DNA of 13,208 nucleotides from an uncultured Muribaculaceae bacterium. GTDB taxonomy: Bacteria; Bacteroidota; Bacteroidia; Bacteroidales; Muribaculaceae. A program made the position numbers and the translations under genes. Shown here in pieces: positions 1 to 5,283 of this stretch; within the stretch, counting starts at the first letter, position 1, and each line of letters opens with the position of its first letter. The DNA is taken from positions 1 through 13,208 of the forward strand of contig CANRZQ010000045.1 in the NCBI GenBank assembly GCA_947644475.1, in the 5' to 3' direction. A model generated the notes under the pieces. It was given only the letters and a program-made list of their open reading frames with translations. It was not told where the DNA came from and searched no databases.

Positions 1-798
1 ATACGTGTCGACAATCCATACGCCACAGTGGCCATGCTTCTGGATATGGTAAATCGCGCCACTGCTTATGTGCCATGCGGCGTCGAGCAGCCATCATTTG
101 TGGCCGGCGGCGTAGAACTTCCCGAAGGCATATATGTAGGAGCCTTCGCATATATTGGGGCAGGATGCCGCATAGGCAAAAACGTCAAGATATATCCCCA
201 GGCATATGTAGGCCCTAATGTAGAGATTGGAGACGATACAATCATATACCCCGGTGTGAAAATCTATCACGGTTGCCGTATCGGCGCCCGTTGCGTGATA
301 CATTCGGGTGCGGTGATTGGAGCCGACGGATTCGGCTTCGCTCCCGACGCCGACGGTGTATTTCATAAGATTCCTCAACTTGGCATTGTGGAAATTGCCG
401 ACGATGTCGAGATTGGGGCCAATACCACGGTCGACCGCGCTGTTATGGGAGCAACCCGCATCCATAATGGCGTTAAACTTGACAATCTTATCCAGATTGC
501 CCACAACGTGGAAGTAGGCGAGAATACCGTAATGGCTGCTCAGGCCGGCGTGGCAGGGTCGACAAAAGTAGGCCGAAATGTGATGGTTGGCGGCCAGGTT
601 GGCCTCGCCGGTCACATCACAGTTGGCGACCGTGCGCAACTCGGCGCTCAGGCCGGAGTTCCCAAATCGGTGCCTGCCGGAGCGCGTTTGCTTGGCACGC
701 CGGCACAGCCTGTCGGCGACTTTGCCCGTCAGGTTGCCCTCGGCAAGAAACTCCAATCGCTCTTCAAGCGTGTCGATAAACTTGAAAATGAAAAATAA
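1..798 (+). CDS. lpxD: UDP-3-O-(3-hydroxyacyl)glucosamine N-acyltransferase LpxD, 5'-truncated by the window edge
   Basis: LpxD adds the second 3-hydroxyacyl chain, N-linked, to UDP-3-O-acylglucosamine in the cytoplasmic phase of lipid A synthesis. The frame is open from base 1, so the start codon lies upstream; a GTG at 28 is internal. About 265 codons are visible. They begin with a DNPYATVAMLL stretch that matches the end of the LpxD N-terminal uridine-binding domain, followed by many left-handed beta-helix hexapeptides (I/V-G-x-x-x-x type) and a C-terminal helix ending LENEK. The QIAHNV motif carries the family catalytic histidine (codon 168 visible, nt 502-504). Aligning it with E. coli His239 suggests about 70 residues are missing. 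The stop at 796-798 is 21 nt before lpxC-fabZ, consistent with one operon. Identity is secure from motifs and neighbours. Confidence 0.95.
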   Translation: MRVDNPYATVAMLLDMVNRATAYVPCGVEQPSFVAGGVELPEGIYVGAFAYIGAGCRIGKNVKIYPQAYVGPNVEIGDDTIIYPGVKIYHGCRIGARCVIHSGAVIGADGFGFAPDADGVFHKIPQLGIVEIADDVEIGANTTVDRAVMGATRIHNGVKLDNLIQIAHNVEVGENTVMAAQAGVAGSTKVGRNVMVGGQVGLAGHITVGDRAQLGAQAGVPKSVPAGARLLGTPAQPVGDFARQVALGKKLQSLFKRVDKLENEK

Positions 799-819
799 AC
801 AGAAGTTCCCCAACATATC

Positions 820-2205
820 ATGAAGCAATTAACACTTAAAGATTCCTTCGTAATCAAAGGCAAGGGCCTTCATACCGGACTTGAAATTGAAGCCGAATTC
901 TGTCCGGCGCCCGAGAATCACGGCTACAAGATACAACGTGTCGATCTTCCCGACCAGCCCGTAATCGACGCGGTGGCAGAAAATGTTGTCGGCTCAAACC
1001 GTGGCACAGTCGTGAAACAGGGCGATGTCCAGGTATCTACAATCGAACACGCCATGGCTGCTCTCTATGCGTCGTCGATTGATAATTGCCTCATTAAAGT
1101 AAACGCTCCGGAAATCCCCATCCTCGATGGCAGCGCGCGCATTTATTGCGAGAACATAGAGCGTGTTGGCATAGTGGAGCAAGAAGCCGACAAGGAATTT
1201 TATGTAGTAAAGCATAAAATTGAGGTGACAGATCCCGAAACCGGCTCCAAAATTATGGTGCTCCCCGACGACGAGTTTTCTGTTGAAGTAAAAATCAATT
1301 TTGATTCTCCCGTGCTTCACAACCAATATGCCTCGATGGAGCATGTCGATGAATTTGCCAAGGAAATAGCCCCTTCGCGTACTTTTGTATTCGTGCGTGA
1401 GATTGAGCCGTTGCTTGCCGCAAACCTTATAAAGGGAGGCGACCTTGAAAACGCCATCGTGATATACGACTCGCCCATGTCGCAGGAAAGCCTCGACCGC
1501 ATAGCCGACACAATGGGTGTTGCCCGCCGTCAAGTAAACGAATTCGGATACATCAACGATTTCGAACTTTTTGCATCAAACGAACCCGCACGCCACAAAC
1601 TTCTCGATGTAGTCGGCGATGTGGCTCTCATTGGCCGTCCGCTCAAAGGCAAGATTATAGCCACACGTCCCGGCCACCTCATCAACTCTACCTTTGCAAA
1701 GCAGATTCGCCGCGAGATAAAGCGCATGGATGTGCAGGCTCCGTTATATAATCCGAATCATGAACCGGTGATGGACAACAACCGTATCCGTGAACTTCTT
1801 CCCCACCGCTACCCCTTCTTGCTCGTAGATAAAATCATCGACATGGGCACCAACTATATCGTGGGTGTTAAGAATGTAACCACCAACGAGCCTTTCTTCC
1901 AGGGACACTTCCCCCAGGAGCCCGTCCTTCCGGGCGTGCTTATGGTCGAGGCAATGGCTCAGACCGGCGGCATGCTTGTGCTCAGCGCTGTGCCCGATCC
2001 GGAGCATTATTCGACTTACTTCATGAAAATCGATAATGTGAAGTTCCGTCAGAAAGTTGTTCCGGGCGACACTCTCATTTTCCACGTATCGTTCATGACC
2101 GAGTTGCGTCGTGGCTGCGCCATGATGAAAGGCCGGGCCTTTGTTGGCGAGAAAATCGTGTGTGAATGTGAGTTCATGGCCCAGATTGTGAAAAATAAAG
2201 GTTAA
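820..2205 (+). CDS. lpxC-fabZ: Bifunctional UDP-3-O-acyl-GlcNAc deacetylase / 3-hydroxyacyl-ACP dehydratase (LpxC-FabZ fusion)
   Basis: This is one 461-residue frame with two enzymes. Residues 1 to about 305 are LpxC, the zinc deacetylase that commits material to lipid A. E76 and H77 (STIEHAMAA), H259 and D263 (ARHKLLD) match the catalytic Glu and zinc ligands, and H286 (RPGHLIN) matches the second catalytic His. Residues about 315-461 are FabZ, a hot-dog fold dehydratase of fatty acid elongation: LPHRYPFLLVD at 328-337, catalytic H363 in FFQGHFP and E377 in VEAMAQ. The fused form is normal in Bacteroidetes. It ties together two enzymes that draw on the same 3-hydroxyacyl-ACP pool. No strong Shine-Dalgarno is seen, which is usual in this phylum. 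The ATG at 820 gives the expected LpxC N-terminus. Confidence 0.97.
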   Translation: MKQLTLKDSFVIKGKGLHTGLEIEAEFCPAPENHGYKIQRVDLPDQPVIDAVAENVVGSNRGTVVKQGDVQVSTIEHAMAALYASSIDNCLIKVNAPEIPILDGSARIYCENIERVGIVEQEADKEFYVVKHKIEVTDPETGSKIMVLPDDEFSVEVKINFDSPVLHNQYASMEHVDEFAKEIAPSRTFVFVREIEPLLAANLIKGGDLENAIVIYDSPMSQESLDRIADTMGVARRQVNEFGYINDFELFASNEPARHKLLDVVGDVALIGRPLKGKIIATRPGHLINSTFAKQIRREIKRMDVQAPLYNPNHEPVMDNNRIRELLPHRYPFLLVDKIIDMGTNYIVGVKNVTTNEPFFQGHFPQEPVLPGVLMVEAMAQTGGMLVLSAVPDPEHYSTYFMKIDNVKFRQKVVPGDTLIFHVSFMTELRRGCAMMKGRAFVGEKIVCECEFMAQIVKNKG

Positions 2206-2212
2206 TTCCTCG

Positions 2213-2234
2213 GCTTGCCTTTCTATCGGCAAGC
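2213..2234 (+). other. Small hairpin in the lpxC-fabZ / lpxA spacer
   Basis: The arms GCTTGCC (2213-2219) and GGCAAGC (2228-2234) are perfectly complementary over 7 bp with an 8-nt loop. They occupy most of the 49-nt spacer between the two genes. No T-run follows, so this is not a canonical terminator. It could be an RNA stability or processing element within the lpx transcript, or chance. Confidence 0.4.
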
Positions 2235-2254
2235 GCGATTAAACAGATAAAGAA

Positions 2255-3031
2255 ATGAAACAACCCTTAGCCTACGTTCATCCCGCAGCAAAAATTCATC
2301 CTTCTGTTATTATCGACCCGTTTGTTACAATTGAGCAAAACGTGGAAATCGGAGAAGGAACGCGTATCGGGTCGAACGTGACAATAATGGAAGGCACACG
2401 AATCGGCAAAAACTGCACCATCTTCCCGGGAGCAGTCCTTGGTGCCGTGCCGCAGGACCTCAAATTTCAAGGTGAAGACACTGTCGCTATCATTGGCGAC
2501 AATACCGTCATACGCGAATGTGTGACCGTACACCGCGGCACAGCATCAAAGGGCAAGACTGTTGTCGGCAACAATTGCCTTATCATGGCTTACTGCCATG
2601 TTGCCCATGATTGTGTCATAGGCGACAATGTAATTATGTCGAATGCCACACAGGTAGCCGGCGAGGTAGTGATTGACAATTTCGCAATTGTTGGCGGCGG
2701 TACTCTTATTCACCAGTTCTGCCATATTGGTCCGCATGTGATGATACAGGGCGGCGCCCTCATCAACAAGGACATTCCTCCCTATGTGAAGGCCGCCCAT
2801 GAGCCTATCGCATACTGTGGCATCAACTCCATTGGCCTTCGCCGTCGCAACTTCTCGAATGAGACCATACGCGACATTCAGGATATTTACAGATACCTGT
2901 ATTTGTCCGGATTGAACTTTTCCGATACCATCGAGCGCATTGAAGCCGAACTGCCTGCATCGAAAGAGCGCGACGAAGTTATCCTTTTTGTCCGCAATTC
3001 AAAGCGTGGCATTATCCGGGGATACGTATAA
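2255..3031 (+). CDS. lpxA: Acyl-ACP--UDP-N-acetylglucosamine O-acyltransferase LpxA
   Basis: LpxA catalyses the first step of lipid A synthesis: 3-O-acylation of UDP-GlcNAc from 3-hydroxyacyl-ACP in the cytoplasm. The 258-residue length is close to the E. coli enzyme (262). It shows left-handed beta-helix hexapeptides from residue about 10 to 185, the GAVPQDLKF signature (63-71), catalytic H118 in HVAHDC (E. coli H125), H115 (H122) and H153 in LIHQF (H160). A C-terminal helical domain includes GLRRRNFS. The residue at the E. coli H144 position is E137. The chain-length ruler position (E. coli G173) is G166, compatible with a long acyl chain. It follows lpxC-fabZ by 49 nt, so it is probably cotranscribed. 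Confidence 0.96.
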   Translation: MKQPLAYVHPAAKIHPSVIIDPFVTIEQNVEIGEGTRIGSNVTIMEGTRIGKNCTIFPGAVLGAVPQDLKFQGEDTVAIIGDNTVIRECVTVHRGTASKGKTVVGNNCLIMAYCHVAHDCVIGDNVIMSNATQVAGEVVIDNFAIVGGGTLIHQFCHIGPHVMIQGGALINKDIPPYVKAAHEPIAYCGINSIGLRRRNFSNETIRDIQDIYRYLYLSGLNFSDTIERIEAELPASKERDEVILFVRNSKRGIIRGYV

Positions 3032-3046
3032 ATCAATGCACAATGC

Positions 3047-3088
3047 ACAATTCACGATGCACAACCAGAATCGTGCATCGTGAGTTGT
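3047..3088 (+). repeat. Inverted repeat in low-complexity spacer between lpxA and rnpB
   Basis: The arms ACAATTCACGATGCAC (3047-3062) and GTGCATCGTGAGTTGT (3073-3088) can form a 16-bp RNA stem with one G-U pair and a 10-nt loop. Short tandem units of the CAATGCACAA type precede them at 3035-3050. No T-run follows, so it is not a standard intrinsic terminator. Repetitive CAATGCACAATTCACAA-like tracts are, from memory, common in intergenic DNA of Bacteroidetes and other phyla. The structure may shield the 3' end of the lpx mRNA or the 5' side of rnpB. Confidence 0.6.
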
Positions 3089-3101
3089 AAGTTATAATTC
3101 A

Positions 3102-3476
3102 GGATTTGGGCGACCGGCGGTCCGTCGCCGGCCGGCATATGCCGGCCGGAGGAAAGTCCGGGCAACATAGAGCAGCGCACTCACGAAAGGTGAGCTATCG
3201 GCAACGGTAGAGTAGCGTGACAGAAAACAACCGCCGGCATCCGTCAAGGATGTTGGCAAGGGTGAAAAGGCGGGGTAAGAGCCCACCGGACGCCACAGCG
3301 ATATGGCGTGCCGCACGTCTTGCGCGTTGCAAGGTCAAGTAAACCGGCGCATATGGGTTGCTCGCTCATTGCCGGCGGGTAGACTGCTCAGATAAATGAC
3401 GGACGGCGATTTCCAACTCTCCTTGCGGGAAAGTGGCGTCGTTACAGAACTCGGCTTACAGCCGGTCCCCTTATCC
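3102..3476 (+). ncRNA. rnpB: RNase P RNA, bacterial type A
   Basis: This is the catalytic RNA subunit of RNase P, which trims the 5' leader from pre-tRNA. Conserved cores are directly visible: GAGGAAAGTCCGGGC (3149-3163, CR I), AGGGTGAAA with GGTAAGAGCCCACCGG (about 3260-3289, CR II/III), AGATAAATGA (3390-3399, CR IV) and ACAGAACTCGGCTTACAG (3444-3461, CR V), which pairs with CR I to form P4. The ends were placed from the P1 helix: GGAT plus GGGCGACCGG from 3102 pairs with CCGGTCCCC plus ATCC ending at 3476, with small internal irregularities. P3 is an exact 22-nt palindrome at 3128-3149. No convincing promoter is seen in the 70-nt spacer upstream, so transcription from the lpx operon or a weak local promoter are both possible. 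Exact mature ends may differ by a few bases. Confidence 0.96.
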
Positions 3477-3504
3477 TGATTTTTCATATCTTAAATTCAA
3501 TAAA

Positions 3505-3921
3505 ATGTGGTGGACATCTCCATTGGAAGATGAGAACGGAAACCTGATAATGGTCACCGGCCGTGGCGACATCGCTACATTCCGTTCAAATCCAAAATTC
3601 AAAATACGTGTAACGGTAACCATTCCTTACGAAGCCATTTCTTCCGGAATGCCAACCGACAAGGAAGCCAATCAGTTGCAGGCTATTGTCGACTCGTTCG
3701 ATGCTGTTCTGAAAGCCGACCCGGTTGCTGTGCTTACAGGAATATACACCGGTGCCGGTGAGCGTCAGATGGTGTTCTATACGCTGTCAACTAATATTTT
3801 CAACAAGAAACTGAACCTTGCGCTTGAACCATTCCCCTTGCTGCCCCTGACAATAACAGCGGAGAATGATCCCGACTGGGAAGAATACGATGAAATGCGC
3901 TCACTCTCAGAAATAAATTGA
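3505..3921 (+). CDS. DUF695-like small cytoplasmic protein
   Basis: This is a 138-residue protein with no signal peptide or membrane segment. It resembles the DUF695 family of small bacterial proteins of unknown function: MWW start, a beta-strand run (KIRVTVTIPYEA), GMPTDKEANQL, a middle VLTGIYTGAGERQMVFYT, and a C-terminal DPDWEEYDEM motif. The frame extends upstream to an ATG at 3433, but that start lies inside rnpB core sequence. The ATG at 3505, 28 nt after the P1 helix closes and preceded by an A-rich stretch, is therefore chosen. No terminator separates it from rnpB, so it may be cotranscribed with it. A strong terminator follows 20 nt after the stop. The family call is from motif memory, and the function is not known. 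Confidence 0.8.
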   Translation: MWWTSPLEDENGNLIMVTGRGDIATFRSNPKFKIRVTVTIPYEAISSGMPTDKEANQLQAIVDSFDAVLKADPVAVLTGIYTGAGERQMVFYTLSTNIFNKKLNLALEPFPLLPLTITAENDPDWEEYDEMRSLSEIN

Positions 3922-3940
3922 CAATCAGTGCCGCATTATT

Positions 3941-3983
3941 GCACCGTACCGCATGCCTATACATGCGGTACGGCGCTTTTTTT
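3941..3983 (+). terminator. Intrinsic terminator after the DUF695-like gene
   Basis: CCGTACCGCATG (3944-3955) pairs perfectly with CATGCGGTACGG (3962-3973) around a 6-nt loop. A GC/GC extension lies beyond one mismatch, and seven Ts follow at 3977-3983. This is a canonical strong rho-independent terminator separating the housekeeping block from the glycan locus. Confidence 0.93.
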
Positions 3984-4230
3984 ATCTTCAAAAGCATGTC
4001 GATTTACACAAAATACACTCATCAACCACTATATATATAGCCTCTTAATTTCTAATTAATTTATTGAATAACAATATTATAACCTTCTAAAACCACTACT
4101 TTTTCGGTACCTCTCATTGACTGGCTGCAACCCTTTGTATAATTTTGCAATATCCAATCACGATGATCAATGCAAAATTGCAAGATTATACAAACCAAGA
4201 ATTAATACCGTTTAATAAAACCAGTCTAAA
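3984..4230. other. AT-rich intergenic interval upstream of the glycan locus
   Basis: No open frame worth calling lies here. The left two thirds (about 3985-4085) is strongly AT-rich, with TATATATATA and TTCTAATTAATTTATTG tracts that could act as an upstream promoter element. A Bacteroidetes-type promoter sits at 4117-4147, followed by a leader of about 78 nt. The last 30 nt before the ATG at 4231 is A-rich without a Shine-Dalgarno, as is usual for Bacteroidetes start sites. Confidence 0.6.
4117..4147 (+). promoter_or_regulatory. Bacteroidetes-type sigma-ABfr promoter of the SusE/F-like gene
   Basis: TTG at 4117-4119 is followed after 20 nt by TAATTTTG at 4140-4147. This fits the Bacteroides consensus TTG-N19-21-TAnnTTTG exactly. 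It predicts a start of transcription near 4153 and a 5' leader of about 78 nt. ATTTTGCA (4142-4149), overlapping the -7 element, is repeated inverted as TGCAAAAT (4171-4178). That pair could be an operator or a leader stem, but 8-bp arms in AT-rich DNA may be chance. Confidence 0.7.
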
Positions 4231-5133
4231 ATGAGAAACTTTACCAAACTTACCGTTGCGGCTATCTGCGTGGTTTCTGCCGCCGTATCCGCATCAGCAC
4301 AAAACCGTACCGATCTGCTTTGGGTGATCGGTGACGCAACCCCTTACGGATGGAGTTGCGACGAAGCAACCGCTATCGTAGCACCGTCCGGGTCGAAGGT
4401 CTACTCCGGCACCATGTATCTCGAAGCCGGCAAGGACTTCAAGTTCCTGACCAAATACGATTTCGGCAATATGGAATATCGCGCGGAAGACGCTAACGCC
4501 ACTCCCGGTGCCGACGGCAAGGTGAAACTAATCTATACTGCCGGCGACCCCGACAACAAAATCCATGTCTCTGAATCGGCCAATTACCTTATTACCGTCG
4601 ACACAGAGGCTTTGGAGGCTACAATCGTGAAATCGGCTTATCAAGACTCGCAGGTGCGTTATGCCTCCCTGTTTATTGTCGGCTCGGTTCTCTCTACCGG
4701 ATATGCAGTCGACGAAGGTGTGGTAATGGCGCAGGATGCTCAGGAGCCTCTTACTTATACCGCCAATGCCATTGATTTGGGCGAGGGTACTTTCAAGATT
4801 GCCACCGCTCTTAAAGGTTCCGGCACATGGAATCCTCAGTTCTGGTATTTCCGCGATGTCGACGATGCCTCCAAAATGGTACTCAATGCCGAAGGCGACA
4901 ATCAGTGGCCCATCAACAAGGCAGGAGAGTATGATGTAAAGGCCAGCCTGCTCACAAACACTCTCGACATAAAAGAGACCGCAAGTGCCGGTATCGATGA
5001 TGTCGCAACTCACCCTGCCGACGGACCTGCTGCATACTATACAATCGACGGCCGCAAGATTGCCAATCCTGCCGCAGGCAGCCTTGTAATCAAGATTGCC
5101 GCCGACGGAACCGCCACTAAGATACGGTTCTGA
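4231..5133 (+). CDS. SusE/SusF-like glycan-binding protein with T9SS-like C-terminal tail
   Basis: This is a 300-residue exported protein, probably a surface carbohydrate-binding protein. Residues 1-23 are a signal peptide with a signal peptidase I type site (SASA-Q) and no lipobox cysteine, unlike classical SusE/SusF lipoproteins. Two beta-sandwich modules follow at about 28-134 and 146-249. The first opens LLWVIGDATPYGWSCDEA and contains FKFL; the second opens SLFIVGSVLSTGYAVDEG and contains GTFKI. These are the typical openings and G-x-FK-F/I strands of the SusE/F outer-membrane starch-binding family. Residues 252-300 start AGIDDV, then AYYTIDGRKI and end KIRF, a pattern like the short C-terminal T9SS-type sorting tails of Bacteroidales. 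It is first in the locus behind its own promoter. The ligand is not readable; an alpha-glucan is inferred from the GH66 gene downstream. Confidence 0.82.
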   Translation: MRNFTKLTVAAICVVSAAVSASAQNRTDLLWVIGDATPYGWSCDEATAIVAPSGSKVYSGTMYLEAGKDFKFLTKYDFGNMEYRAEDANATPGADGKVKLIYTAGDPDNKIHVSESANYLITVDTEALEATIVKSAYQDSQVRYASLFIVGSVLSTGYAVDEGVVMAQDAQEPLTYTANAIDLGEGTFKIATALKGSGTWNPQFWYFRDVDDASKMVLNAEGDNQWPINKAGEYDVKASLLTNTLDIKETASAGIDDVATHPADGPAAYYTIDGRKIANPAAGSLVIKIAADGTATKIRF

Positions 5134-5138
5134 ACACT

Positions 5139-5174
5139 TTCTTGCGGATACGCCATCGGCAGTATCCGCAGGAA
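5139..5174 (+). other. Strong hairpin just after the 300-aa gene (possible attenuator or processing element)
   Basis: A stem pairs TTCTTGCGGATAC (5139-5151) with GTATCCGCAGGAA (5162-5174): 13 bp with one G-U pair. The 10-nt loop can itself form GCC/GGC. It begins 5 nt after the stop codon. The following bases are A/T mixed rather than a T-run, so full rho-independent termination is doubtful. It may stabilise the upstream mRNA end or reduce read-through into the 1443-aa gene. Confidence 0.55.
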
Positions 5175-5207
5175 TAAATAAAGAATCCATATAATTTGAA
5201 TCGTTGC

Positions 5208-5231
5208 CGGGCAGCACTTAAAAGTTGCCCG
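5208..5231 (+). other. Second hairpin in the 5134-5283 spacer
   Basis: CGGGCAGC (5208-5215) pairs with GTTGCCCG (5224-5231), 8 bp with one G-U and an AT-rich 8-nt loop. It sits 52 nt before the start of the 1443-aa gene. No clear TTG-N20-TAnnTTTG promoter was found between it and the ATG, so its role is unknown; leader structure is one option. Confidence 0.4.
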
Positions 5232-5283
5232 TGCACACGGTTTATATCCCTGACTTAACATTATTTACCCTTAAAATCTTAGA

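Noticed and set aside
28..30. GTG at 28 as the start of lpxD
   Set aside because: The frame is open to base 1 and encodes the DNPYATV segment expected inside LpxD. The gene is truncated by the window, not started here.
94..828. Long minus-strand frame of 244 codons opposite lpxD
   Set aside because: It is a shadow of the beta-helix codons of lpxD, is Cys/His-rich and has no recognisable domain. Similar shadows occur opposite lpxC-fabZ, the 1443-aa gene and others.
3092..3316. Minus-strand open frame of 74 codons
   Set aside because: It lies across rnpB, and its sequence is the complement of conserved RNA cores.
3433..3504. Upstream extension of the DUF695-like frame to an ATG at 3433
   Set aside because: This segment is RNase P RNA core (CR V and the P1 3' strand). 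Its translation shows no family similarity, whereas the ATG at 3505 gives a proper protein start.
5180..5283. A promoter for the 1443-aa gene (ATATAATTTG near 5191, TATTTACC near 5262)
   Set aside because: Neither matches TAnnTTTG with a TTG element 19-21 nt upstream, so this is not enough to call.
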